Shown: positions 53,422 to 61,858 of the stretch, one piece after another | Numbering within the stretch: position 1 is the first letter of the stretch | Layout: each line of letters begins with the position of its first letter | NCBI RefSeq assembly: GCF_900240945.1 | Contig: NZ_OESG01000014.1 | Coordinates: 368,923 to 432,922, forward strand | Direction: 5' to 3' | Length of the DNA: 64,000 bases | Origin: Mycobacterium sp. 3519A | Lineage (GTDB): Bacteria > Actinomycetota > Actinomycetes > Mycobacteriales > Mycobacteriaceae | Program-made: the position numbers and the translations under genes | Notes under the pieces: generated by a model | Databases searched by the model: none | What the model saw: only the letters and a program-made list of their open reading frames with translations | What the model was told of the DNA's origin: nothing

Positions 53422-54897
53422 ATGCCCGAAACCTTCGATGTCATCGTCCTCGGCGCCGGCCCGGTCGGCCAAAACGTCGCGGCGCGCTGCCGCGCCGCAG
53501 ACCTCACCGTCGCGGTCGTCGAACGCGAACTCGTCGGCGGAGAATGCTCATACTGGGGCTGCATCCCGAGCAAGTCACTGCTACGTCCGGTGATCGCCCT
53601 GGCCGACGTGGACCGCATCGACGGCGCCCGCCAAGCCATTGGCCGCCCCATCGACGCTACCGGGGTATTCGGACGCCGAGACCGCTACGTGACCAACTGG
53701 GACGACGCCGGCCAAGCCGCGTTCATCGACGGACTCGGCGCGGCCCTCTACCGGGGTCACGCTCGCCTCGACGGCCCCCGCCGCGTCGCGATCACCACCG
53801 ACGACGACATCGTTCTGCTCACCGCACGCCACGCAGTCGCGATCTGCACCGGCAGCACAGCAACAGTTCCCGACATCCCCGGCGTAGCCGAAACGAACCC
53901 ATGGACCAACCGAAAAGCCACCGACAGCAGCGCCGTACCACCACGACTTGTCGTCGTCGGTGCAGGCGGAGTCGGCGTGGAAATGGCCACCGCATGGAAC
54001 GGTCTGGGCGCCGACGTGACACTGCTGGCACGCACCTCATCGCTGCTGCCCCGCATGGAGCCCTTCGTCGGCGAACACGTCATCCGTGGGCTCACCCAGG
54101 CCAGCGTCGACGTCCGCACAGGCGTCACGGTGAATGAACTGCACCGCCCCTGCAGTAACGGCCCAGTCACCGTCGAGCTCGACAACGGTGACAAAATCGA
54201 AGCCGACGAGATCCTCTTCGCGATCGGACGAACACCGAATACCGCCGACATCGGCCTGGAAACCATCGGCCTCACACCAGGCTCCTGGCTCGACGTCGAC
54301 GACACCTGTCTGGTACGCGGCGTCGAAGACAACTGGCTCTACACCATGGGTGACGCCAACCACCGAGCCCTACTGACCCACCAAGGCAAATACCAAGCAC
54401 GCATGGCCGCCAACGCCATCACCGCCCGCGCCCACGGGAAACCACTGGATACCGCACCATGGGGCGCCCACGTCACTACCGCCGACACCCACGCTGTGCC
54501 CCAGGTCTTCTTCACCGATCCCGAAGCCGGATCCGTCGGCCTGACCGCCGCACAGGCCGAGCGCGAAGGCCACCGCATCAAGATCGTCGACGTCGACATG
54601 GGCGAAACCGTCCCCGGCGCGAACTTTTACGCCGACGGCTACACCGGCCACGCCCGCATGATCGTCGACCTCGACCACGGCCACCTCCTCGGGGTCACCT
54701 TCGTCGGACCCGGCGTCGCCGAACTACTGCACTCGGCCACCATCGCCGTAGCCGCCCAGATACACGTCGAACGCCTCTGGCACGCCGTACCTTGCTTCCC
54801 CACCATCAGCGAAATCTGGCTGAAGCTGTTGGAGGCCTACCGCGACACCCCAGAGGTTCGTGCCCATACCGAAAATGCGTTAGCGACAACGCGTTAG
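53422..54897 (+). CDS. FAD-dependent pyridine nucleotide-disulfide oxidoreductase
   Basis: Two-dinucleotide-domain flavoprotein of 491 residues, related to mercuric reductase and dihydrolipoamide dehydrogenase. The FAD motif is GAGPVG (11-16), and the redox pair Cys42/Cys47 lies in GGECSYWGCIPSK. The NAD(P) motif is VVVGAGGVGVE, then MGDAN. In the C-terminal segment LWHAVPCFPTISEIWLKL, the HP of lipoamide dehydrogenases (HAHPTxSE) is replaced by FP, as in MerA-type enzymes, so it should not be a lipoamide dehydrogenase. It may reduce a quinone, metal or small disulfide. Confidence 0.88.
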   Translation: MPETFDVIVLGAGPVGQNVAARCRAADLTVAVVERELVGGECSYWGCIPSKSLLRPVIALADVDRIDGARQAIGRPIDATGVFGRRDRYVTNWDDAGQAAFIDGLGAALYRGHARLDGPRRVAITTDDDIVLLTARHAVAICTGSTATVPDIPGVAETNPWTNRKATDSSAVPPRLVVVGAGGVGVEMATAWNGLGADVTLLARTSSLLPRMEPFVGEHVIRGLTQASVDVRTGVTVNELHRPCSNGPVTVELDNGDKIEADEILFAIGRTPNTADIGLETIGLTPGSWLDVDDTCLVRGVEDNWLYTMGDANHRALLTHQGKYQARMAANAITARAHGKPLDTAPWGAHVTTADTHAVPQVFFTDPEAGSVGLTAAQAEREGHRIKIVDVDMGETVPGANFYADGYTGHARMIVDLDHGHLLGVTFVGPGVAELLHSATIAVAAQIHVERLWHAVPCFPTISEIWLKLLEAYRDTPEVRAHTENALATTR

Positions 54898-54921
54898 ACC
54901 GACCGAACCCGAGGAGTGGTC

Positions 54922-55227
54922 ATGGCCAACCGCACCAAGCGGCACATCACGACCCTCGCCGCAACCGTGACCATCGCTGTCATTTTCGCTGCCGGCTGCC
55001 AAAGCAGCGGCGAACAACCGCCAACCACCACACCAACAACGCCCACCACGACGTCGACCACAACACCACCCACCCCGCCGTCGCGCCCGTCCGCGCCACC
55101 GCCACCGACTCCCACCGCCAAAGACGCCAATCCCACCGGAGGCAACCTGTTCACGCCGCGCATTCACGCGCCCGCAGCACCGACAGTCCGGCCCGGCCAA
55201 CATCCGGGACTCCATGGCATTCCGTAA
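54922..55227 (+). CDS. Small Thr/Pro-rich lipoprotein
   Basis: A 101-residue protein with N-terminal RTKRH, a hydrophobic LAATVTIAVIF and a lipobox-like FAAGC, so the Cys is probably acylated. The mature part is a low-complexity Thr/Pro stretch (PPTTTPTTPTTTSTTTPPTPP) and a short conserved-looking end, GGNLFTPRIHAP. The ATG follows GAGGAG. It starts 24 bp after the FAD oxidoreductase and is probably the last gene of its operon. Confidence 0.75.
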   Translation: MANRTKRHITTLAATVTIAVIFAAGCQSSGEQPPTTTPTTPTTTSTTTPPTPPSRPSAPPPPTPTAKDANPTGGNLFTPRIHAPAAPTVRPGQHPGLHGIP

Positions 55228-55292
55228 ACGGCGCCTCCCGCCGCTCTTGGTTCTCCGTAGACGGTCGTGTTCGATAAGGGTTCCGAGCGCAG

Positions 55293-55658
55293 CTACACGG
55301 GACTGGCGGTTGCGATCTCGTCTTGCAGCGGCGCGATCGCCGCGAGGATCTCGTGGATGGTGTCAGCGGGCACACCTGCGGCGGCCAAGCTGTCGGCCAG
55401 GTGCGCGGCCACCAGGGTGAAGTGATGGGTGGTGATGCCGCGGCCCTGATGCACCTGGCGCATCGGGGCGCCGGTGTACGGGTCAGGCCCGCCTAGTGCG
55501 GCAGCGAAGAACTCGACCTGTTTGCCCCGCAGCCGAGCCATGTTGACACCGGTGAAGAAACTCGCCAGCGCAGCATCGGCCAGGACGCGTTCGTAGAAGT
55601 CGGCGACGACGGCCTCGAGCGCCTCGTGTCCGCCGATCTGGGTGTAGATGGTTGCCAT
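55293..55658 (-). CDS. glbN: Group I truncated haemoglobin, TrHbN-like
   Basis: Haem protein of 121 residues, expected to bind O2 and detoxify NO by dioxygenation. It aligns closely with M. tuberculosis TrHb[20 protein letters not shown] carries the B10 Tyr22, [22 protein letters not shown] carries the E11 Gln47, and [12 protein letters not shown] carries the proximal His70. These correspond to Tyr33, Gln58 and His81 of TrHbN. The polar pre-A extension of TrHbN (about 11 residues) is absent if the ATG is right. That extension is linked to rapid NO turnover. It converges with the lipoprotein gene. Confidence 0.93.
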   Translation of the reverse strand: MATIYTQIGGHEALEAVVADFYERVLADAALASFFTGVNMARLRGKQVEFFAAALGGPDPYTGAPMRQVHQGRGITTHHFTLVAAHLADSLAAAGVPADTIHEILAAIAPLQDEIATASPV

Positions 55659-55725
55659 GCGGCCAGTGAATGACGCCGGCGTTTCCCCATTGATGTCACT
55701 GTGTTTCCCGGCTGCAACGAAGGTC

Positions 55726-57078
55726 TCACACCGCCGCGCGGCTGTAGATCGCCGCATCGTCGATGTCGGCACGCGAACGGTCAGGCAGGGCAACACAACA
55801 GAGCACGGTGATGACGGCCGCGACGACGATGTAGATCGAGATCGAGTAGGGCGTGCCGGTTTCGTGGAGCAGCCACGTGGCCAGCAGCGGGGCCGGTCCA
55901 CCCGCGAATACCGACGCCAGTTGGTAGCCGAGGCCCGCGCCGCCGTAGCGCAGATGTGTGGGGAAGCTTTCCCCGATGAGCGCTGCCTGCGGCCCGTACA
56001 TCATCGAGTGCACCACCATCGACAACACGACCGCCAGGAAGATCGACACCTGCCCGCCGTGCGTCAGCACCATGAAATACGGGAACGCGCCGACGCCGGC
56101 AGCAACCGCCCCGGCCAGGTAAACCCGTTTTCGGCCAACCACATCCGAAAGATGCGAGAAGAACGGGATCGTCGCGAGTTCGACCGTGGCGCCGACGAGC
56201 ACCGCGGTCAGCACGAAGGTCTTGCCGTAGTGGTGGCGCTGCACGACGTAGGTCAAGACGAATGTGGTGAACAGGTAGAAAGGCATCTGCTCGGCGAACC
56301 GCAGGCCCGCGGACAGCAGGATCTCCCGCCAGTGCCTGCGGACCACTTCCGCGACCGGCGTGCTCGCAGTCTTGCCTTCGTCGAGGACCTTGCTGAACAT
56401 CGGCGTCTCGAGGATCTTCAGCCGGATGACCAGGCCGATAGCGACCAGCACCAGGCTTGCCAGGAACGGCACTCGCCAGCCCCAGGAGTTGAACGCCTCG
56501 TCCGACATCGTGGCGGACAGCAGCGTCATGCCGCCCGTGCCCAACACCAGCCCGACCGGGACGCCGACCTGAGCGAAACTGCCGAGCAGACCGCGCCGCT
56601 TCTGATCGCCCCACTCCATCGTCAACAACACAGAACCGCTCCACTCGCCGCCGACAGCGATGCCCTGCAGCACACGAAGCGTGACGAGCAGCAGCGGCGC
56701 GGCGACGCCGATGGCTTCGGTGCCGGGCATGATGCCGATGACGGCGGACGCGAGGCCCATCACCAGCAGCGTGATGATCAACGTGGTCTTGCGGCCGATT
56801 CGGTCGCCCCAGTGTCCGAAGATGGCCGCACCGATCGGGCGGGCGGCGAACCCGACGAAGTAGGTGGCGAAGGACTGCATCGCGCCGGCGTAGGTGCTGG
56901 ACTCGGGAAAGAACAGGTGCGGAAACACCAGTGCGGCAGCGGTGTTGTAGAGGAAGAAGTCGTACCACTCGATGGTGGTGCCGATCGCGCTGGCCATCGC
57001 CGCGCGCCGAACTTGAACTTGTCGATGATTCGGATCCAGTTGCGCCGTGCCTACTACGCCGTCGTTTCCAACACCCAT
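55726..57078 (-). CDS. MFS transporter, metabolite:H+ symporter type
   Basis: Twelve-helix transporter of 450 residues in the MHS family (KgtP/ProP/ShiA-like) for carboxylates, betaines or shikimate. It opens [19 protein letters not shown], the family's signature, with [22 protein letters not shown] as loop 2-3 and [18 protein letters not shown] in helix 4. The ATG at 57078 is supported by AGGAGG eight bases upstream. It is transcribed toward the globin gene, which starts 67 bp further on, so a common transcript is possible. Confidence 0.9.
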   Translation of the reverse strand: MGVGNDGVVGTAQLDPNHRQVQVRRAAMASAIGTTIEWYDFFLYNTAAALVFPHLFFPESSTYAGAMQSFATYFVGFAARPIGAAIFGHWGDRIGRKTTLIITLLVMGLASAVIGIMPGTEAIGVAAPLLLVTLRVLQGIAVGGEWSGSVLLTMEWGDQKRRGLLGSFAQVGVPVGLVLGTGGMTLLSATMSDEAFNSWGWRVPFLASLVLVAIGLVIRLKILETPMFSKVLDEGKTASTPVAEVVRRHWREILLSAGLRFAEQMPFYLFTTFVLTYVVQRHHYGKTFVLTAVLVGATVELATIPFFSHLSDVVGRKRVYLAGAVAAGVGAFPYFMVLTHGGQVSIFLAVVLSMVVHSMMYGPQAALIGESFPTHLRYGGAGLGYQLASVFAGGPAPLLATWLLHETGTPYSISIYIVVAAVITVLCCVALPDRSRADIDDAAIYSRAAV

Positions 57079-57145
57079 CGAGTGACCTCCTGTGATCGAC
57101 GCCACCTCATAGAGTGCGCCACAGGAATGACTTTTAAACCCGAAT

Positions 57146-58993
57146 TCAGTCAGGGATCTCGGGAAGCGTCACCGCAGACGGATGCTGCGCGTCGTGCAGG
57201 ATGGTCTGTGACGCAGGCCGGGTGGCCGCGTCGGTGCCAAACGGCGCACCGGTGTTGGGGTTTGGAGCAAACTGCGGATAGTCGCTGCTGGAGATCTCCA
57301 ACCGGATGCGATCACCTTTGCCGAATTCGTAACTCGTTGGCCACACCTGGATTCGATACTCATACGGGTGATCGGGTGTCGTCGGTGTCGGCTGCGCCAA
57401 CGAGTCACGGAACGACGTGCGCACGATGCCGTTGTTCAGGTTGATGACTTCGCCGTCGGGTTTGACCACCGCCACCTTCGCGGTGAAATCGGTATCGGGT
57501 GCGGTGGATTGGGCCCACAGGCGAACCGAGATCGGACCGGTCACCTCCGTGTCGTGGTCGAGTTGCGAACTGGTGTACACCAATACGTCGGAGCGTTGCT
57601 CGACGGGGGTTTGGTCGTAAGGCCCCTGCGGCCCGGATTGTGCGTCGCAGCAGGAGTGACCACCCAGGCTCGGTGCCGGAAATGCCGGATCATAGGTGTA
57701 GACGTCCGGTTGCTGCGCGGCAGGCGGAGCAGTCGTCAACTCGCCCTTGCGATCCTCGATACCGCCGGGCCCCGACAGATAGAACGTCGTCCACTTCGTC
57801 TGTGGCAGCGGCCAACTGGCTGCCGACTTCCACTTGTCGGCACCCATGACGAAGTAGTCGACCCGCGGTTTTCCCGCGACATCGTTCTTCTCGCCTTTGA
57901 GGAAGTGGTCGAACCATGCCAGCATCAAGTCGTTGATCGGGCTGTCGCCGACGGCGCCGATCGTCTTGAGCAGAGGCGCAGGCGTGGCGTCCGGTCGCCC
58001 CCAGTCGACGTGGTCCCACGGGCCGATGACCAGACGTTGATTGGTGCGCGCGAGGTCGGTGCCGCCGTGGGCGACCATGCCTGCGAAATTTTCTGTGCCG
58101 CCGGCAAGGAACGCGTCGTACCACCCCTCGAAGTCGAGTACCGGCACCTGCACCGAGGGGTAGCGGTCCCTGATGCTGATCTGTTGCCAGAAGCCGTCGC
58201 GGCTGGAGTGTTTGAGCCAGTCGAAGTACCACGGGGCAACGGCCGGATTCCGGGGTTGCATCGGCGGCAGGTCTTGGTAGGGACGGAAATCCATCCATCG
58301 CGTGGGGTCGGCGTGCGCTGCGGTGAGTTGCGCGACTGCGGGTTGGTCGTTGCGGTTCTGCGCGGCCGTGTTGGCGATTCCGACGGCCCACGGTTCGACG
58401 AACGCCAGGCGGAACTCGCCGCCCTCGTATGTCCAGCCATCGTAGTAGTCCGAGGCGGTGTTGGCGGGCACGATCGTGACGAGGTGGGGCGGCGCGGCCA
58501 CCGCGGCCAGCCATTGTGTGGCGCCGACGTATGACGAGCCGTACATCCCGACCTTGCCGTTGGACCCCGGCAACCCGGCCGCCCACTCGACGGTGTCGTA
58601 GCCGTCGGACATCTCGTGGGTGAACTCGTTGAAGGTGCCGCCTGAGGCGCCTTGGCCGCGCACGTCCTGGATGACCACCAGATAGCAGTGCGACGCGAAC
58701 CAATCCGGTGGCTGGTAGCGGTTTCCCGCCTGCGCATCCGATTTTCCGTACTGGGTGCGCATCAGGATCACCGGTACCGGGTCGGTGGTCCGCGGTCGGT
58801 AGACGTCGGCGCGCAGGACGGTGCCGTCGCGCATCGTGGCCGGCACGTCGGACTGTTTGGTGACAGCGCAGGGCCCACGTCCGGCATGACCGGGAAACTG
58901 TGCGGCGCCTGTGTGTTCGTCGGCGGTGCACCCGGCCAGGGCCAGCGCGGTGGTCACAGCAACCGCACAGCTACGGAAGGCAACGGAACGCAT
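57146..58993 (-). CDS. CocE/NonD-family hydrolase, lipoprotein
   Basis: X-Pro dipeptidyl-peptidase/cocaine-esterase-like serine hydrolase of 615 residues. The lipobox LALAGC places Cys22 at the lipidated N-terminus, so it acts on the outer face of the membrane. The alpha/beta domain has the nucleophile Ser in GMYGSSYVGATQ (about 154), an Asp region at VLDFEGWYDAFLAGG and a His at IGPWDHVDWG. A C-terminal jelly-roll domain (TEVTGPISVRLWAQSTAPDTDF) is typical of the family. An ester or amide substrate is likely. It lies just downstream of the tRNA cluster. Confidence 0.9.
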   Translation of the reverse strand: MRSVAFRSCAVAVTTALALAGCTADEHTGAAQFPGHAGRGPCAVTKQSDVPATMRDGTVLRADVYRPRTTDPVPVILMRTQYGKSDAQAGNRYQPPDWFASHCYLVVIQDVRGQGASGGTFNEFTHEMSDGYDTVEWAAGLPGSNGKVGMYGSSYVGATQWLAAVAAPPHLVTIVPANTASDYYDGWTYEGGEFRLAFVEPWAVGIANTAAQNRNDQPAVAQLTAAHADPTRWMDFRPYQDLPPMQPRNPAVAPWYFDWLKHSSRDGFWQQISIRDRYPSVQVPVLDFEGWYDAFLAGGTENFAGMVAHGGTDLARTNQRLVIGPWDHVDWGRPDATPAPLLKTIGAVGDSPINDLMLAWFDHFLKGEKNDVAGKPRVDYFVMGADKWKSAASWPLPQTKWTTFYLSGPGGIEDRKGELTTAPPAAQQPDVYTYDPAFPAPSLGGHSCCDAQSGPQGPYDQTPVEQRSDVLVYTSSQLDHDTEVTGPISVRLWAQSTAPDTDFTAKVAVVKPDGEVINLNNGIVRTSFRDSLAQPTPTTPDHPYEYRIQVWPTSYEFGKGDRIRLEISSSDYPQFAPNPNTGAPFGTDAATRPASQTILHDAQHPSAVTLPEIPD

Positions 58994-59020
58994 TTCATCA
59001 AGCTAGTACGTCATGCTCGG

Positions 59021-59094
59021 AGCCTCCGGCGGGATTCGAACCCGCACACCGGCGAGGTAGAAGCTCGCTGCTCGGTCCGTTGAGCTACGGAGGC
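59021..59094 (-). tRNA. tRNA-Arg (anticodon TCT)
   Basis: Cloverleaf read on the minus strand: acceptor GCCTCCG/CGGAGGC, D-arm TAGCTCAACGGA, anticodon stem GCGAG/CTCGC with loop CTTCTAC (anticodon TCT, decoding AGA), and T-arm GGGTTCGAATCCC. CCA is not encoded. AGA is rare in this high-GC genome. Confidence 0.95.
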
Positions 59095-59108
59095 AAGACA
59101 TCTGCGAG

Positions 59109-59180
59109 TACCCCTGGGAAGAATCGAACTCCCACCCCCAGCTCCGTAAACTGGCGTTCTGTCCGTTGAACTACAGGGGT
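59109..59180 (-). tRNA. tRNA-Arg (anticodon ACG)
   Basis: Acceptor ACCCCTG/CAGGGGT, anticodon arm CCAGT/GCTGG (inner T-G pair) with loop TTACGGA (anticodon ACG, G37), and T-arm GGAGTTCGATTCTTCC. The A1 start and the weak anticodon stem differ from the usual mycobacterial tRNA-Arg(ACG), so it may be a second, divergent copy. CCA is not encoded. Confidence 0.88.
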
Positions 59181-59183
59181 GTG

Positions 59184-59256
59184 CGCCCTTGGCAGGACTC
59201 GAACCTGCAACCCCTGGTCCCGGAAACCAGCGCGCTATCCGTTGTGCTACAAGGGC
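59184..59256 (-). tRNA. tRNA-Arg (anticodon CCG)
   Basis: Acceptor GCCCTTG/CAAGGGC, anticodon arm CTGGT/ACCAG with loop TTCCGGG (anticodon CCG, decoding CGG), and T-arm CAGGTTCGAGTCCTG. It follows the Lys tRNA gene and precedes the Arg(ACG) gene by 3 bp, so processing from one transcript is certain to be needed. CCA is not encoded. Confidence 0.95.
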
Positions 59257-59320
59257 TTTGGGGTGGTTTGTGTGCCTTGAGGCGCGCTGAGCGCTCGAAA
59301 ACGCACACAAATCGCAAGGG

Positions 59321-59392
59321 TGCGCCGTGAGGGTTTCGAACCCCCGTCCCCAGATTAAGAATCTGGTGCTATGCCAACTCAGCTAACGGCGC
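59321..59392 (-). tRNA. tRNA-Lys (anticodon CTT)
   Basis: Acceptor GCGCCGT/ACGGCGC, D-arm TAGCTGAGTTGGCATA, anticodon arm CCAGA/TCTGG with loop TTCTTAA (anticodon CTT, decoding AAG), and T-arm GGGGTTCGAAACCC. First tRNA of the cluster in the direction of transcription. tRNA-Lys genes are known phage attachment sites, but I see no integrase nearby. Confidence 0.96.
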
Positions 59393-59858
59393 GGGATCCG
59401 AGCGCAGATGACACCAGTGTGCAGTTCTGAACATTCCGGCGGTACAGACGATTTCAGTGTGCACCGCGTTAAGAACGGTGCACCGTATTTCGATCAGAAC
59501 CGCTGTGCTGCAACGTAATCAGGCGTAATCCGCTACAGGAATGTCAGTTGACGTTCCTGGCTGGGACAACAGCGACGTTGAGATTTCTATGAGACTTTTC
59601 TTCGGGCCCGTGCTTCCGGCCGGGGCGCACGCCAACAGATGTGACGGAAGATCGGCTGGACAGCCGGAAGCAACCGGGTCGCCTCGAGGCGCGACGCTTC
59701 GAATTCCGGACTGCGGCTATCGCGCCGCGCGTTTGGCCGCACGACAACACCACCGCGGACGCGGGCGTCCCGGTGAGCAAGGCGTGGTCGTGGCCGAAAC
59801 CGGTCATAGGTCGAGAATAACAGCGGGCTGTTCCGCCGACCAGCAAATATTGCAGCGG
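59393..59858. promoter_or_regulatory. Region upstream of the tRNA cluster, 466 bp without a gene
   Basis: No convincing ORF. It must carry the tRNA promoter, transcribed leftward. An inverted repeat GTGCACCG (59459-59466) / CGGTGCAC (59476-59483) with a 9-bp spacer lies about 70 bp upstream of the tRNA-Lys 5' end, and the stretch around it is AT-richer than the flanks. The right part is the downstream region of the oxidoreductase gene. Confidence 0.5.
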
Positions 59859-60857
59859 TCAGACCGCCAGGATCAGTTTCCCGGTGTTCTCGCCGTTGAA
59901 CAGGGCCTGGAGCGTTTCAGGGAAGTCGGTGACGGCACCGGTTTCGACGTCCTCGTAGGACGTGAGTTGGCCCGTGGACAACCAATCCGCAAGGCGCTCA
60001 ATACCTTCGGGGTATCTGCCGGCGTAGTCGAAGATCACGAAGCCGGTCATCGACGCCCTGGCAACCAGTAACTGCATGTAGTTCGCGGGGCCGCGCGGGG
60101 CGTCGTTGTATTGCGATACCGCGCCGCAGAGCACGATCCGGGCCCCGTGCGCCAGCCTGTTGAGCGCGGCCTCCAAGGTGACACCGCCGACATTGTCGAA
60201 GAAAACGTCGACGCCGTCGGGCGCATGGGTTTTCAACTCGGCGCGCAGGTCAGCGGTCTTGTAGTCGATCGCGGCGTCGAATCCGACCTCGTCGACCAGC
60301 CACCGACACTTCTGCTCGCCGCCTGCGATGCCGACCACTCGGCAGCCCGCGATCCGCGCGATCTGCCCGACGACGTTGCCCACCGACCCGGCCGCCCCGG
60401 ACACCAACACCGTCTGGCCCTGCGCCGGCTTGCCGATGTCGAGCAGGCCGAAGTAGGCGGTCAGGCCGCTGATACCCAGCGCCGCCAGATGCGTGCTCGG
60501 CGGCGCCAACGAGGTGTCGACCTTGCTGACACCCGCCCCGTCGGAGACGGCGAAGTCCTGAACACCGAACAGGCCCGATACCACGTCTCCCACTGCGTAA
60601 TCCTGATGACGCGACTCGACGACGCGCCCGATTGCCAAGGCGCGCATCACGTCTCCGACGGCCACCGGCGGTACATAGGAGCGTCCGGCGTTCATCCATG
60701 TGCGCATCGCCGGATCGATCGAGAGGTAGTCGACCGCGACCACGAACTGGCCTTCACCGGCAGCCGGAACAGGTTCCTCGACGAAGGTGAAGTCGCCGGG
60801 TTTGATCGGCCCCGTCGGGCGGGCGGCGAGTCGGCATTGGGTGTTGGCGGTTTTCAC
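59859..60857 (-). CDS. MDR-type NADPH-dependent oxidoreductase (CurA/leukotriene reductase-like)
   Basis: Zinc-free medium-chain dehydrogenase/reductase of 332 residues, of the prostaglandin reductase/CurA group that reduces double bonds of enones. It has MRTWMNAGRSYVPPVAVGDVMRA, the cofactor motif VSGAAGSVGNVVGQIA and FFDNVGG. Start GTG, overlapping the LLM gene stop as GTGA. It is the last gene of a three-gene operon and supplies a probable ene-reduction step. Confidence 0.9.
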   Translation of the reverse strand: MKTANTQCRLAARPTGPIKPGDFTFVEEPVPAAGEGQFVVAVDYLSIDPAMRTWMNAGRSYVPPVAVGDVMRALAIGRVVESRHQDYAVGDVVSGLFGVQDFAVSDGAGVSKVDTSLAPPSTHLAALGISGLTAYFGLLDIGKPAQGQTVLVSGAAGSVGNVVGQIARIAGCRVVGIAGGEQKCRWLVDEVGFDAAIDYKTADLRAELKTHAPDGVDVFFDNVGGVTLEAALNRLAHGARIVLCGAVSQYNDAPRGPANYMQLLVARASMTGFVIFDYAGRYPEGIERLADWLSTGQLTSYEDVETGAVTDFPETLQALFNGENTGKLILAV

Positions 60858-61858
60858 TGGCTCGGCTCCTGAATCGTCGACAGCTGTCGGTTGGTGGCGG
60901 CGGCGCAGTCCAGGACCGTTTGGCCCGCGGGGTCTTCGGCGGTAACCGGAACCACCGCCACCGTGTCGGCACCTGCGCTCAGGTAGGCCTGCAGTCGCGC
61001 CGTGACTTCTTTGCGGTCGCCGAACGCGCCGACTTGCTCGAGGAGGTCGAGCGGAATCGCGGCCGCCAACTCCGCACGGCGCACGCCCGCACGGGCTTTG
61101 TCGACCAGGTCCGCATAGCCGAGACCGGCGAACATCTCACCGTATCCGGGCGGCCCGAGATAGACGGCCAACTGCCCGGCAGCCTGTCGCACCGCCGCCT
61201 CGCCTGGCCGCAGGGCGGCGGGCACCCACACCGTCAGGCGGGGCGGTTCGCGATCCACCGCGGCGGCGTCCGCGTTCACCTTTTCCCGGACGTTGGCGAC
61301 GCGCTCCGGTGTGGCCAGGTTCAGCACCACCTCGTCGGCGGTCTGCGCCGCCAACCGGGTCATCGCCGGGCCGAACGGCCCGACGCCAATGCTGCTGTGC
61401 GGCAACGCCTGACGGAGTCGAAATCCGTGACTGCGGACGTGGCGTCCGTCGAAGTCGGTGCGCTCGCCGCGCAGTATAGGGCGCAGGCAGTCGATGGTGT
61501 CGCGCATCCGGGCGGCGCTGTGCCGCCAGTCCCGGTCGTGCCACCCGGCGACGATGGCCGGGCTGGAAGCGCCGAGGGCCACGTCGACGGCACAGCCGCT
61601 CAACGTTGCGACCGAACTCGCCCCCAGCGCTATGGCGGCCGGGGTCCGCACGCTGATCGGTAAGGGCCCCAAGGCCAGTCGGATGCCCGGTGCCCGCAGG
61701 CCAATGGCAGTAGCGAGCGCGAACGCGTCGAAGCTGACCATCTCCCCGATCCAAAGGCGTTTCAGCCCAGCGTTGTTGACGGCCTGCGCGATGTCGACCG
61801 CCTCCCCGTCGGGACGGTCCAGCCAGAACGGAAGCACCGCTTCGATCGAGGCCCTCAC
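60854..61858 (-). CDS. LLM class F420-dependent oxidoreductase
   Basis: Luciferase-like oxidoreductase of 334 residues, probably using F420. The order LPFWLDRPDG, LWIGEMVSFDAFALATAIG, RLALGPLPISVRTPAAIALGASSVATLSG and IGVGPFGPAMTRLAAQTADEVVLNL is that of F420-binding LLM proteins. Start GTG overlapping the preceding gene's stop (GTGA). It lies between an acyl-CoA-dehydrogenase-like flavoprotein and an enone reductase, so it probably acts on the same compound. Confidence 0.88.
   Translation of the reverse strand: MRASIEAVLPFWLDRPDGEAVDIAQAVNNAGLKRLWIGEMVSFDAFALATAIGLRAPGIRLALGPLPISVRTPAAIALGASSVATLSGCAVDVALGASSPAIVAGWHDRDWRHSAARMRDTIDCLRPILRGERTDFDGRHVRSHGFRLRQALPHSSIGVGPFGPAMTRLAAQTADEVVLNLATPERVANVREKVNADAAAVDREPPRLTVWVPAALRPGEAAVRQAAGQLAVYLGPPGYGEMFAGLGYADLVDKARAGVRRAELAAAIPLDLLEQVGAFGDRKEVTARLQAYLSAGADTVAVVPVTAEDPAGQTVLDCAAATNRQLSTIQEPSQ

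Noticed and set aside
53361..54137. Arg/His-rich frame overlapping the FAD reductase
   Set aside because: Frame shadow of the reductase, which has all motifs in its own frame.
59321..59392. Phage attachment site at tRNA-Lys
   Set aside because: No integrase, no repeated tRNA 3' end and no phage genes in the window.
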